From NCBI GenBank assembly GCA_008011715.2, contig CP136508.1, forward strand, positions 3,038,001 to 3,102,000: a stretch of 64,000 nucleotides of DNA. Reading direction: 5' to 3'. Source of the stretch: [Empedobacter] haloabium. GTDB lineage: Bacteria; Pseudomonadota; Gammaproteobacteria; Burkholderiales; Burkholderiaceae_D. Below the pieces are notes generated by a model that was not told the DNA's origin, ran no database searches, and saw only the letters and a program-made list of their open reading frames with translations. Positions 1 through 7,721 of the stretch are shown in pieces. Both the position numbers and the translations under genes were made by a program. Positions within the stretch are counted from its first letter, which is position 1. Every line of letters begins with the position of its first letter.

Positions 1-2070
1 GCGGCGCTCATCACCGCCATGGTGATTCCGCTGGCGATGCTGTTTACCTTCACGGGAATGGTCACCTATCGGGTCAGTGCCAACCTGATGAGCCTGGGCG
101 CGCTCGACTTCGGCATCATCATCGACGGCGCTGTCGTCATTGTCGAGAACTGCGTGCGCCGGCTGGCCCACGCCCAAGAGCATCACCGTCGCAACCTGAC
201 ACTGCAGGAGCGCTTCCACGAGGTGTTTGCGGCGGCGCGCGAGTCCCGGCGGCCGCTGCTGTTCGGCCAGTTGATCATCATGGTCGTGTACCTGCCGATC
301 TTCGCGCTGTCCGGCGTCGAGGGGAAGATGTTCCATCCGATGGCGTTTGCCGTCGTTGCCGCCCTGCTTGGGGCGATGATCCTGTCTGTGACGTTCATTC
401 CCGCGGCGGTGGCACTGTTCATCGGCAAGCGGGTGGCGGAAAAAGAAAATCGCTTGATGGGCTGGGCACGCCGCGCGTACGAGCCGATGCTTGAAAAGGT
501 GCTCCGCAATACCGCGCTTGTCATTACCAGCGCCGTGGTGCTGATATGCCTGTGCGGCTTGCTGGCGTCAAAGCTGGGGAGCGAATTCGTGCCCAGCCTT
601 AACGAAGGCGATATCGCGCTGCAGTCACTGCGCATACCGGCGACGAGCCTGACGCAATCGCTCGACATGCAAAAGCGCATCGAAAGCGGCCTGAAGGCGA
701 AGTTCCCGGAAATCGATCGCGTCTTCGCCCGCACCGGTACAGCGGAAATCGCTTCCGATCCGATGCCGCAAAATATCTCGGACGGTTACGTGATGTTCAA
801 GCCCGAGAGCGCCTGGCCTGCGCCGAGAAAGACGCGTGCGGAACTGGTCGAGGCGATCCAGAAGGAAGCGGGGCGGTATGCAGGCAATGCGTACGAATTC
901 TCGCAACCGATCCAGCTGCGATTCAATGAACTGATCTCCGGTGTGCGCAGCGATGTCGCCGTCAAGTTGTACGGTGACGACATGGATGTGCTTGCCGCGA
1001 CGGGGCAACGCATTGCCGAGGTACTGCAACGCGTGCCCGGCGCCGTCGAGGTAAAAGTCGAACAAACGGGCGGCCTGCCGATGTTGACGGTGCAGATCGA
1101 TCGCGAGAAGACCGCGCGGTACGGCCTCAACATCGCCGATGTGCAGGAGACGCTGGCCATCGCAACCGGCGGCAAGGAGGCTGGCACGATGTTCGAGGGT
1201 GACCGGCGATTCGACATCGTGGTACGCCTGCCGGAACAGCGGCGCACGGATCTCGACACGCTGCGGCGCCTGCCGATCTCGTTGCCTGTCGCGTCGCCTT
1301 CGGCCGCCCAGTCCTTTATCCCGCTCGGCGAAGTGGCAACCCTGACGTTCGCGCCCGGGCCCAATCAGATCAGCAGGGAAAACGGCAAGCGGCGCATCGT
1401 TATCAGCGCCAATGTCCGTGGCCGCGATATCGGCAGCTTCGTGCCGGAGGCCGAACAGACAATCCAGAAGAGTGTGGTCATCCCGGCAGGCTACTGGATG
1501 AGCTGGGGCGGTACGTTCGAGCAGCTTCAGTCCGCGACGCAGAGGCTGCAGGTTGTCGTCCCGCTCGCGCTTTTCCTCGTGTTTACGCTGCTGTTCGTCA
1601 TGTTTAACAACGTCAAGGACGGCTTGCTCGTGTTCACCGGCATTCCCTTTGCGTTGACCGGCGGCGTGATTGCCCTGGCCCTGCGCGATATCCCGATGTC
1701 GATATCGGCTGCAGTCGGGTTCATCGCGCTGTCCGGGGTCGCTGTCCTCAACGGCCTGGTAATGATTTCCTTCATCCGCTCGTTGCGCGAAGAAGGAATG
1801 CCGCTGGAACGGGCCATCCGGGAAGGAGCACTGACGCGGTTGCGTCCCGTCCTGATGACGGCCCTGGTCGCCTCGCTGGGCTTCGTTCCGATGGCGTTGG
1901 CAACGGGCACGGGCGCAGAGGTGCAGCGGCCGCTGGCCACTGTCGTCATCGGTGGCATCTTGTCATCGACCGCCTTGACACTGCTGGTGTTGCCGCTGCT
2001 GTATCGCTTGATGCACCGCAACGACGGTGACGAACCTGCCGTGCAGGAGCCAGTTCGTGTGCCCGCGTGA
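1..2070 (+). CDS. czcA: CzcA-type heavy-metal RND efflux pump, 3' part only
   Basis: Inner-membrane proton-driven RND transporter of the heavy-metal efflux (HME) family, which exports divalent cations through a tripartite CzcCBA complex. The frame is open from base 1, so the N-terminal part lies outside the window and the first ATG at 19 is internal. Visible are the transmembrane acidic motif (LDFGIIIDGAVVIVEN), the periplasmic porter loops and the C-terminal membrane bundle ending in LLYRLMHRN. The protein aligns by eye throughout with the complete CzcA at 37355-40492, including NLNEGD/SLNEGD, SQPIQLRFNELISGVRSDVAVK and PLATVVIGGILSSTALTLL, so the two are paralogues. Metal specificity cannot be fixed from the sequence. 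The downstream CDF exporter supports a Zn/Co/Cd role. Confidence 0.95.
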   Translation, partial: AALITAMVIPLAMLFTFTGMVTYRVSANLMSLGALDFGIIIDGAVVIVENCVRRLAHAQEHHRRNLTLQERFHEVFAAARESRRPLLFGQLIIMVVYLPIFALSGVEGKMFHPMAFAVVAALLGAMILSVTFIPAAVALFIGKRVAEKENRLMGWARRAYEPMLEKVLRNTALVITSAVVLICLCGLLASKLGSEFVPSLNEGDIALQSLRIPATSLTQSLDMQKRIESGLKAKFPEIDRVFARTGTAEIASDPMPQNISDGYVMFKPESAWPAPRKTRAELVEAIQKEAGRYAGNAYEFSQPIQLRFNELISGVRSDVAVKLYGDDMDVLAATGQRIAEVLQRVPGAVEVKVEQTGGLPMLTVQIDREKTARYGLNIADVQETLAIATGGKEAGTMFEGDRRFDIVVRLPEQRRTDLDTLRRLPISLPVASPSAAQSFIPLGEVATLTFAPGPNQISRENGKRRIVISANVRGRDIGSFVPEAEQTIQKSVVIPAGYWMSWGGTFEQLQSATQRLQVVVPLALFLVFTLLFVMFNNVKDGLLVFTGIPFALTGGVIALALRDIPMSISAAVGFIALSGVAVLNGLVMISFIRSLREEGMPLERAIREGALTRLRPVLMTALVASLGFVPMALATGTGAEVQRPLATVVIGGILSSTALTLLVLPLLYRLMHRNDGDEPAVQEPVRVPA

Positions 2071-2626
2071 GAAGGACGGTAGCGGCACGGGGCAGGGCGG
2101 CCGGGCGCACTTGTGCCATGCCGCCCGGGCCACGGTGCTGCTTGTCGGTATGGCTGGCGGGTTCAGCGCCGACAGCGACACGCTGCTGGCCGGGGCGGCC
2201 CATCAGATCGGGCCGCTCACCTTGGCAATGGCGCCGGCCGAAGGCGCGCGACGGTACTGTGCCCTGGCAGGCCACGCAGTACAGGGCGTTCTTGTTCTTG
2301 CTGGCGGCTTCTTGTTTGTGCGTGTCCTCGCCAGTGCGACGCACGGGGTGTTTCATGTCGACCGGCCGGACAGCGAGTTGGTGTTCGGGCTGTCGATGTT
2401 CATTGCGGCGCTCATGCTGGTCGCCGAATTGTCGGCACGCTCTCCGCTACGGCCTGGTTGCAGGGCGAGCGGTTTGGTCGGCCTGATCGTGGCGCTCCTG
2501 CCGGTAGCCGCGGCGATCGCTGGACCGCGCGTCTCGGTGCCGCTGGATGCCTACGGCGGTTTGCTATTGCTGGTTCTGCTGCCTGTTCGTTGGGCGATAT
2601 CGGCGAGCCGCAACGGAGGTCAGTGA
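2027..2626 (+). CDS. Small multi-spanning membrane protein of unknown function
   Basis: A predicted 199-residue protein beginning with GTG and overlapping the 3' end of czcA by 44 bases. At least four hydrophobic stretches are visible, around residues 65-85, 98-116, 126-145 and 150-170. The last one ends in a short basic tail (RWAISASRN). No domain was recognised. The start is uncertain: GTG 2027 has no clear ribosome-binding site, and in-frame alternatives exist at GTG 2057, TTG 2111 and ATG 2150. Its position between czcA and the CDF exporter gene suggests an accessory role in metal efflux, but that is inference. Confidence 0.5.
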   Translation: MTNLPCRSQFVCPREKDGSGTGQGGRAHLCHAARATVLLVGMAGGFSADSDTLLAGAAHQIGPLTLAMAPAEGARRYCALAGHAVQGVLVLAGGFLFVRVLASATHGVFHVDRPDSELVFGLSMFIAALMLVAELSARSPLRPGCRASGLVGLIVALLPVAAAIAGPRVSVPLDAYGGLLLLVLLPVRWAISASRNGGQ

Positions 2627-2677
2627 TGATGTACCCGACAGAGGCTGTCCGCACTGCCGACTTCAAAGGAGGACCAC

Positions 2678-2857
2678 GTGAGTGACGGATCCCACGACTC
2701 GGTATTGATTGGCGCGTTTATCTCTGCCGTTGGCAGCTTGGTAGGTGTGCTCGCGTTTGTCGCCTGGCTCGATTGGCGCGCCAAGCGCAATCGGCGTGGC
2801 GTCTTGAAGAAGAGGGCGCCGGGCCCTCATCGAAAGTCGCGCAAACGACACAAGTAA
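2678..2857 (+). CDS. 59-residue single-span membrane peptide
   Basis: A short gene starting with GTG at 2678, six bases after a near-perfect ribosome-binding site (AAAGGAGG). The product has a hydrophilic start (MSDGSHDSV), one membrane segment at about residues 9-31 and a very basic tail rich in Arg, Lys and His (HRKSRKRHK). The basic C-terminus predicts a cytoplasmic tail by the positive-inside rule. It stops 24 bases before the CDF exporter gene and is probably co-transcribed with it. No family was recognised. A regulatory or accessory subunit of the efflux proteins is possible but not shown. Confidence 0.6.
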   Translation: MSDGSHDSVLIGAFISAVGSLVGVLAFVAWLDWRAKRNRRGVLKKRAPGPHRKSRKRHK

Positions 2858-2881
2858 GTCGTCTTCAACATTAAAGGAGAA

Positions 2882-3808
2882 ATGATGGGTTCTGGACATT
2901 CGCATGCAGTCAATGTAGGGCAGAACGAGCGGCCACTGTGGATCGCGTTGGGATTGACGACCGCATTTCTGGTTGCGGAAATAGTCGGCGGGATCCTGAC
3001 GAACAGTCTCGCCCTGATATCGGATGCGGCGCACATGTTTACCGACACCGCGGCATTGGCCATTTCGCTGGCCGCCATCCGCATCGGCAAGCGGCCCGCC
3101 GACAAGCAGCGCACGTTTGGTTACTACCGCTTCGAGATCCTGGCGGCCGCGTTCAACGCGATCCTGCTGTTCCTGGTGGCGCTCTATATCTTGTACGAGG
3201 CCTATCAGCGCCTGCAGCATCCGCCTGAAATTGCCTCAGGCATGATGCTCGGCATCGCGGTGTTCGGCCTGGTCGTCAATCTGATCAGCATGCGGCTGCT
3301 TGCGGGCGGGCAGGAACAGAGCCTCAACGTAAAGGGCGCCTATCTTGAAGTGTGGAGCGACATGCTCGGTTCGATCGGCGTCATCATCGGCGCCCTCGTG
3401 ATCCGATACACGGGGTGGACCTGGGTTGACTCGGTCATCGCCGTGGGAATTGGCCTCTGGGTTCTGCCGCGGACCTGGACGTTGCTCAAGGCCAGCATGA
3501 ATGTCCTGCTCGAAGGTGTGCCCGAAGGGATCGGGCTGGCCGAGGTCGAATCGGCAATTCTCGCGGTTCCAGGTGTCGCGTCGGCGCACGATCTCCACGT
3601 ATGGGCCATCACGAGCGGCAAGTCGAGCCTGACAGTGCACGTCGTTAGCGGTCAGCCACCGTCGGCCTGGCCAGCCTTGTTGCATGCGGTCAGGTCGACA
3701 GTCGCCAAGCGATTCGACATCCATCACAGCACCATCCAGATCGAGGATGTGCCGTGTGAGCAGGCGCAGGAAGAGCACTCGTTTGGTGGACATGACCACG
3801 ATCATTGA
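2882..3808 (+). CDS. czcD: CzcD-type cation diffusion facilitator
   Basis: Cation/proton antiporter of the CDF family, 308 residues, exporting Zn, Co or Cd from the cytoplasm across the inner membrane. It has a short His-bearing N-terminus (GSGHSH) and six membrane spans. The metal-site motif of TM2 (SDAAHMFTDTAAL, HxxxD) and that of TM5 (DSVIAVG) are present. The C-terminal cytoplasmic domain (HDLHVWAITSGKSSLTVHVV) is typical and ends in a His/Asp tail (GGHDHDH). A strong AAAGGAG site precedes ATG 2882, and a second ATG at 2885 is also usable. It sits downstream of czcA and two small membrane genes, so it forms part of one metal-export unit. Confidence 0.93.
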   Translation: MMGSGHSHAVNVGQNERPLWIALGLTTAFLVAEIVGGILTNSLALISDAAHMFTDTAALAISLAAIRIGKRPADKQRTFGYYRFEILAAAFNAILLFLVALYILYEAYQRLQHPPEIASGMMLGIAVFGLVVNLISMRLLAGGQEQSLNVKGAYLEVWSDMLGSIGVIIGALVIRYTGWTWVDSVIAVGIGLWVLPRTWTLLKASMNVLLEGVPEGIGLAEVESAILAVPGVASAHDLHVWAITSGKSSLTVHVVSGQPPSAWPALLHAVRSTVAKRFDIHHSTIQIEDVPCEQAQEEHSFGGHDHDH

Positions 3809-3818
3809 AGCGGAATAC

Positions 3819-3845
3819 CCACCGGCCTGTGCGCGATGCCGGTGG
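3819..3845 (+). terminator. Stem-loop after the CDF exporter gene
   Basis: An 8-bp perfect stem (CCACCGGC / GCCGGTGG) with an 11-base loop begins 10 bases after the czcD stop. No run of T follows, so intrinsic termination would be weak. It may instead be an mRNA-stabilising or attenuating hairpin. Confidence 0.4.
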
Positions 3846-3946
3846 TGGCTTGTGCAGTAACCGGCGCCGGACCTGGCCCGGGCGCGCTACCATCTCCAAC
3901 GAGCATCGAGCCCGTTGGCATATAACGCTACCAAAGGAGAAAAGAC

Positions 3947-4291
3947 ATGACAACAATTGAACAAAGCAACCTGCAGGCCTGCATCGAGGCCTGTGAAGAG
4001 GCGATCCACGCATGTCAGGAATGCGCCGCGGCCGATATTCGTGAAGGCGACGGCGACTGTGCGCTCATCAATCTGGACTGCGCCGATATCTGTTCCGCCA
4101 CAATGAATGCGCTGGCGCGCGGGTCGGTGCACCATGGCGATTTCTGCCGCTTGTGCGCCCATATCTGTCGCGCATGCGCGGCAGAATGTGCTAAGCATGC
4201 CGAGCACCACGCGCACTGTGCCCGCTGTCAGCAGGCCTGTGAGAAGTGCGCCGCTGAATGCGCCAAACACGCTGGCGAGGCGCATATCTAA
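3947..4291 (+). CDS. Cysteine-rich four-helix-bundle copper-binding protein (Csp-like)
   Basis: A 114-residue protein with 17 cysteines in helical spacing (CxxxC and CxxC repeats such as CRLCAHICRACAAEC and CARCQQACEKCAAEC). This is the pattern of the copper storage proteins, in which cysteines line the inside of a four-helix bundle and bind many Cu(I) ions. No signal peptide is visible, so it should be cytosolic, like Csp3. The gene has a good AAAGGAG site before ATG 3947. It lies beside czcD and two exported cysteine-bearing peptides, consistent with metal buffering. Family assignment is by motif; copper selectivity is inferred from the family. Confidence 0.88.
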   Translation: MTTIEQSNLQACIEACEEAIHACQECAAADIREGDGDCALINLDCADICSATMNALARGSVHHGDFCRLCAHICRACAAECAKHAEHHAHCARCQQACEKCAAECAKHAGEAHI

Positions 4292-4402
4292 TACAGTTGC
4301 TCATCATTTGAGTCACTGGGCGCGCACAGGGCAGGGCGGCACTTGTTGTCGGTCCTGCCGGTATCACAAGCGCGAACTCCCGCTTGCCTATCGGCGAAGA
4401 AT

Positions 4403-4431
4403 CTTTGGGGGCCGCGAAAAGTCGCTAGAAT
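4403..4431 (+). promoter_or_regulatory. Possible promoter of the 87-residue exported peptide gene
   Basis: A -10-like TAGAAT at 4426-4431 lies 17 bases after a poor -35-like CTTTGG at 4403-4408. The start codon at 4438 is only six bases beyond the -10 box and has no clear ribosome-binding site, so the transcript could be leaderless or nearly so. Confidence 0.25.
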
Positions 4432-4437
4432 GATTCC

Positions 4438-4701
4438 ATGAAAGCGATCCTTCTGCTGATCCTGACAGTCTGCCTGTGCGCGAGCGCCGTCGCGGGACAG
4501 CGCGCGCCGCATGCCTGTTGTCCAGAGCAGCATTGCTCCCTCCAATGTATCGCCATGGGCTGTGCGCCTGTCGCGCTGGCGATTGCTCCGCCCCCGGTAC
4601 CCATGAGCTGGGCCGTGGCGGGCGTCAGCGTCAGTGAGGTTTTTGTCAGTGAGTGTATTTTACCGTCGCCGTACCGAGCGATCTGGGTTCCGCCGGATTG
4701 A
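4438..4701 (+). CDS. Small exported cysteine-containing protein, metal-locus associated
   Basis: An 87-residue product with a clear signal peptide (MKAILLLILTVCLCASAVAG, cleavage near AVAG-Q). Five cysteines and two histidines follow in the mature part (HACCPEQHCSLQC...GC), then a Pro-rich stretch and a conserved-looking end (IWVPPD). It resembles the small periplasmic proteins commonly found beside copper and Czc loci. No enzyme motif is present. Its position after the copper-binding protein supports a metal-related role. The exact function is unknown. Confidence 0.6.
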   Translation: MKAILLLILTVCLCASAVAGQRAPHACCPEQHCSLQCIAMGCAPVALAIAPPPVPMSWAVAGVSVSEVFVSECILPSPYRAIWVPPD

Positions 4702-4755
4702 AGCGTGGCTTGGCGTTTTGCTTCGCGACGTTCTCAAACCTAAAGGAAATCAATC

Positions 4756-4887
4756 ATGAAATCGAAACTCATCAAAATCTCCGTTGCAGCCGGCTTGTTG
4801 GCAGCTTCCGCTGGAGCCCTCGCTGCGGCGAACGGCTGCTGTGGCAGTATCGAATGCTGCCTCAAGATGTTGGCTTGCTGCCTGTAA
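4756..4887 (+). CDS. 43-residue exported peptide with three CC pairs
   Basis: A very short gene with an AAAGGAA site before ATG 4756. The N-terminus is a standard signal peptide (MKSKLIKISVAAGLLAAS then AGALAA). After cleavage only about 19 residues would remain, six of them cysteine in three adjacent pairs (GCCG, ECCL, ACCL). This looks like a metallothionein-like or disulfide-rich periplasmic microprotein. It is followed immediately by a strong stem-loop. No family was recognised. The upstream genes suggest metal binding, which is inference. Confidence 0.6.
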   Translation: MKSKLIKISVAAGLLAASAGALAAANGCCGSIECCLKMLACCL

Positions 4888-4906
4888 GCGGCGCTAGGTA
4901 GAAGAG

Positions 4907-4928
4907 AAGGGCGGCTCCGGCCGCCCTT
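4907..4928 (+). terminator. Stem-loop terminator closing the metal-resistance block
   Basis: A perfect 9-bp stem (AAGGGCGGC / GCCGCCCTT) with a TCCG tetraloop lies 20 bases after the stop of the 43-residue peptide gene. The following T run is short, so the strength is uncertain, but the position is right for a terminator. Confidence 0.6.
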
Positions 4929-4963
4929 GTCACGTAAACAACAATTTGGACATTGGGCGTTCC

Positions 4964-5526
4964 ATGCGATTCCTCGACGACAACAACATCACACTCACGC
5001 CGCGCCAGTATGAGCTGGCCGTGAAGGATTTTCTGGACGGCAGCGCGCTCGGCCTTCATCAGTTCAGCTCGAAACACTTGGAGTCGATTGAGGCGCCGGA
5101 TGGATCGTATGAGTTCGACGTAACGGCGCGCTTTAGCGCTCTCGGCGCTGATTTCCTGGTCTTAGTCGAGTGCAAGCACAAGCGGCGCAAGGTCGAACGC
5201 CAGGATGTTCAGGCGCTGCATGCGAAACTGCGCTCCATCGGCGCTCCATCGGCGCTCAGAAGGCGATGCTGTTCTCGATTGCGGGCTTTCAGTCGGGCGC
5301 GCTGGAGTATGCGGCATCGCACGGCATCGCGCTTGTCCAGCTTGCGCACGGCAGCTCGACCTGGTTCACGAAGAGCATGGGTCCGGCAACGCTGCCGCCG
5401 CCTGAGCTGGGTATCCCTGAGTTTGTCGGCTGGTGGTTCGATAGCGATCGCCGGAGCGTGATATCGAAAGAAAATGGCGAGATCACCAGGGAGGCGCTTG
5501 GCTTTCCGGATCAGCTGCCGAAATGA
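4964..5526 (+). pseudogene. Mrr-like restriction endonuclease, frameshifted by an 11-bp duplication
   Basis: The first part, from ATG 4964, carries a PD-(D/E)xK nuclease core: D52 in YEFDV and E69-C70-K71 in LVLVECKHKRR, as in Mrr-type enzymes. After residue 93 the frame is lost. The remaining part (AQKAMLFSIAGFQSGALEYA to the stop at 5526) continues in another frame. The cause is visible: GCTCCATCGGC occurs twice in tandem at 5232-5242 and 5243-5253. Removing one copy restores a continuous protein of about 183 residues reading RSIGAQKAMLF. The gene is therefore recently inactivated, or an assembly or sequencing error. It was probably part of a Mrr-type defence function, since family members cut modified DNA. 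Confidence 0.8.
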
Positions 5527-5580
5527 TGTCGTAGCACCTGGCAAACCAACTCAGGACGTAGCCGCAGGTGGAAAGGCCAC

Positions 5581-6048
5581 ATGAAAATCGATAAGGATCA
5601 GGTCATTGAGCGGTGTGCCGAACTGGGTCTCTGCTGGACGGTCGCGCAGGCCATTGGGAGAGAGTCTGGTTATAACGGCAGTGCAGCAGTGTGTTGGGCG
5701 ATCGGACTAGAACCATCGAGTTTGCAGCCATTGCGGCCGCGGAACTGGATCCGCATGGCGGCTCAAAGTAGCAGCGTCAGCTATCGACAGGAGCTTTCTG
5801 AAGCTGAACTCATCACGATCTTGGGCTCCGGTTTGGCTCCGTCGACTTTCAAGGCGCACATCTGGCATTTGCTGGACGAGGTGCCAGCGCAGATTTTGGT
5901 CATGGCAGCTGAGCAGGTTGCGTCACAAGCTGGCGTGCCAATCACAGCAGTGTGGGCCAATATTTTTACGCTGGCGAGGTCAACGGGCAGCCTGCGGCTA
6001 AGCACTTGGCAGACGCCGGTTCAGACAGCCCCGGCCGAAGGGTCTTAG
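5581..6048 (+). CDS. Hypothetical protein of the island
   Basis: A 155-residue protein preceded by a good GGAAAGG site. It has no signal peptide or membrane span and no recognised domain. The middle contains a repeated helical pattern and a possible helix-turn-helix-like stretch (ELSEAELITILGSGLAPSTF). It lies 54 bases after the broken endonuclease and could have been its operon partner. The C-terminus is low in structure (QTPVQTAPAEGS), and the following 450 bases hold no gene. Function unknown. Confidence 0.5.
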   Translation: MKIDKDQVIERCAELGLCWTVAQAIGRESGYNGSAAVCWAIGLEPSSLQPLRPRNWIRMAAQSSSVSYRQELSEAELITILGSGLAPSTFKAHIWHLLDEVPAQILVMAAEQVASQAGVPITAVWANIFTLARSTGSLRLSTWQTPVQTAPAEGS

Positions 6049-6104
6049 TCTGCATGGGAAGGCGCTGCAGTGGATCGCGCGCTTTGGGCGTACGCCCGAG
6101 CCAA

Positions 6105-6145
6105 GGAACAGTTTAGTGCAAAATCCGGGAACAACTTTATGCAAA
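6105..6145. repeat. Imperfect direct repeat pair, 23-base period
   Basis: Two 18-base copies (GGAACAGTTTAGTGCAAA at 6105-6122 and GGAACAACTTTATGCAAA at 6128-6145) match at 14 of 18 positions and are offset by 23 bases. The arrangement resembles multiple transposase or recombinase binding sites at an element end. Confidence 0.5.
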
Positions 6146-6252
6146 CGAACGGCTGGGGACCTCAGTAAGCGCGCGTTAAGATAGGCGGGCCAGCTTCGCG
6201 AGATCGTGAGACGGCAGCGACATGATTTTGGAACTTCTCTGCGTCTTTCGAG

Positions 6253-6295
6253 CGAACCCCACGATGATGTCGCTACGAACCCCAATATGATGTCG
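6253..6295. repeat. Near-perfect direct repeat pair, 23-base period
   Basis: Two 20-base copies (CGAACCCCACGATGATGTCG at 6253-6272 and CGAACCCCAATATGATGTCG at 6276-6295) match at 18 of 20 positions and are offset by 23 bases. Tandem end repeats of this kind are known at termini of IS21-family elements. No istA or istB gene is nearby, so this would be a solo remnant. Confidence 0.55.
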
Positions 6296-6438
6296 GCGTA
6301 CTGTTGTTGCCGTGTGTCGGGAGGATGGCGGTGCAGTCGTTCGCATACGGTCCGGATCGTATTTGACATAATATAGATTATGCGAAGGACTGGTACTTTG
6401 TAGAGTGTTGCGACCCGAGTGCTCCTAACGATGAAGAT

Positions 6439-6468
6439 TTGCAACATCACCTATGCAAATGGTATAGT
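6439..6468 (+). promoter_or_regulatory. Candidate promoter of the recombinase operon
   Basis: TTGCAA at 6439-6444 and TATAGT at 6463-6468 are separated by 18 bases and lie 32 bases upstream of the first recombinase start. An inverted repeat, GCAACA (6441-6446) and TGTTGC (6473-6478), brackets the -10 region, and a further TGTTGC is at 6407-6412. The operon may thus be repressed by a protein binding these sites. Confidence 0.45.
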
Positions 6469-6500
6469 GTGGTGTTGCGTAGATATTTCAACAACGTTAG

Positions 6501-7721
6501 ATGTTCTTCCAGCTTCACAGTCAGCACACACCTCCGAACCTCCATGGTCCGCTTCTAGTCGACGAGAAAGGTCTACCGCGTTACTGGGCAACTATCTGGT
6601 CGACTTTCATGACCGGGCAGCTTGCCGAATCTACGCATATCAAGAAGCTTCGCTTCATTGAAGACCTGTATCGACATGCAGATCAGTCCTTCGGCCCGGC
6701 TGCACTGGATGATGCGTTGGGGTCTTCCAATGACGACTTGCTCGCGTCGATCCTCGAGTCCTGGTTCATTGCGCTCCGAAATCAGCCCACGAACACCGAG
6801 GCCGATCAAAAACGATGGGATGCCGGACTTACGTTCGTTTCCTCGGTCTTGGGATGGATTTCGAAGAGCGATGCGAACCCGCAGCGACAAAGCATCGAAG
6901 TCCGACTGCATCGCCTTTCGACGCTTTATCGGCAGTTCCACGTACACCGTCGTAGATCCGTGGAAGCTATACGGTCACTTCCCGCCAGTACGGTTGAAGC
7001 CCTATATCAGATGGTTGATCCCGAATCCGAACTCAACCCGTTCCCCAGGGAGCGGACGCGATGGCGGATATATATTGCGTTTCTCTTGATGCTTCATCAA
7101 GGGCTGCGCCGCGGCGAGGTTCTTCTACTGCCGGCGGATACTGTTAAAAGTGGATTTGACCGCAAGGCCAACAGAAACCGCCTTTGGCTGAACGTACAAG
7201 AGAATCCCTATGAGGACGCTGCAAAAGACCCTCGTTATTCCAGACCGGGCATCAAGACAGCGGCATCGTACCGTCAGATCCCGATCAGTGAGGGTATTGC
7301 TGGGGTTATAGATATGTACGTGCAAAATTTTCGAGGGCGCCCGAAGCACTCATTTTTGCTGAACTCCCAGTCAAACTTGCCGTTATCAACTGAAGCAATC
7401 ACGAAGGCGTTCGCACAAATCTCAAGCAAGTTGCCCAAGCCCGTGCTGACGGAACTTAAGAACCGGACTGGTAAGGACTCTGTGACTCCTCACGACCTAC
7501 GGCATACTTGTGCGGTCATGCGGCTTCATCAACTTCTGGCAAAGAGTGATCCGATGGATGAAGCGCTTCAAAAACTGCGCACATTCTTTGGATGGTCCAA
7601 AACCTCGGCTATGCCTTCACATTATGCCCGCGCTGTATTTGAAGACAGGCTTGCGACGGTATGGAATAGCGCATTTGATGACCGCGTAGCACTGTTGCGC
7701 GCATTACCTAAGGAACAATAA
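6501..7721 (+). CDS. Tyrosine recombinase, first of a trio
   Basis: A site-specific recombinase of 406 residues (phage integrase family), which cuts and joins DNA through a tyrosine nucleophile. Catalytic residues are visible: R203 in HQGLRRGEVLL, K252 in the beta-hairpin, H331 and R334 in TPHDLRHTCA, W365 (FFGWSK, the His/Trp position) and Y375 in SHYAR. The N-terminal 150 residues should be the core-binding domain. The ATG at 6501 follows a weak ribosome site. The next recombinase begins directly after its stop. Size and order recall TnpA of Tn554 or the first gene of RIT (recombinase-in-trio) elements. Confidence 0.88.
   Translation: MFFQLHSQHTPPNLHGPLLVDEKGLPRYWATIWSTFMTGQLAESTHIKKLRFIEDLYRHADQSFGPAALDDALGSSNDDLLASILESWFIALRNQPTNTEADQKRWDAGLTFVSSVLGWISKSDANPQRQSIEVRLHRLSTLYRQFHVHRRRSVEAIRSLPASTVEALYQMVDPESELNPFPRERTRWRIYIAFLLMLHQGLRRGEVLLLPADTVKSGFDRKANRNRLWLNVQENPYEDAAKDPRYSRPGIKTAASYRQIPISEGIAGVIDMYVQNFRGRPKHSFLLNSQSNLPLSTEAITKAFAQISSKLPKPVLTELKNRTGKDSVTPHDLRHTCAVMRLHQLLAKSDPMDEALQKLRTFFGWSKTSAMPSHYARAVFEDRLATVWNSAFDDRVALLRALPKEQ

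Larger units (their letters stand above)
6049..6438. other. Gene-free stretch with repeated DNA
   Basis: No convincing gene was found on either strand. The segment contains two pairs of short direct repeats listed separately (6105-6145 and 6253-6295), both with a 23-base period. This suggests remnants of mobile-element ends just upstream of the recombinase operon. Confidence 0.5.

Noticed and set aside
5998..6450. A 150-residue minus-strand open frame upstream of the recombinases
   Set aside because: It has no recognisable protein pattern and crosses the repeat pairs and the end of another gene. It is probably chance.
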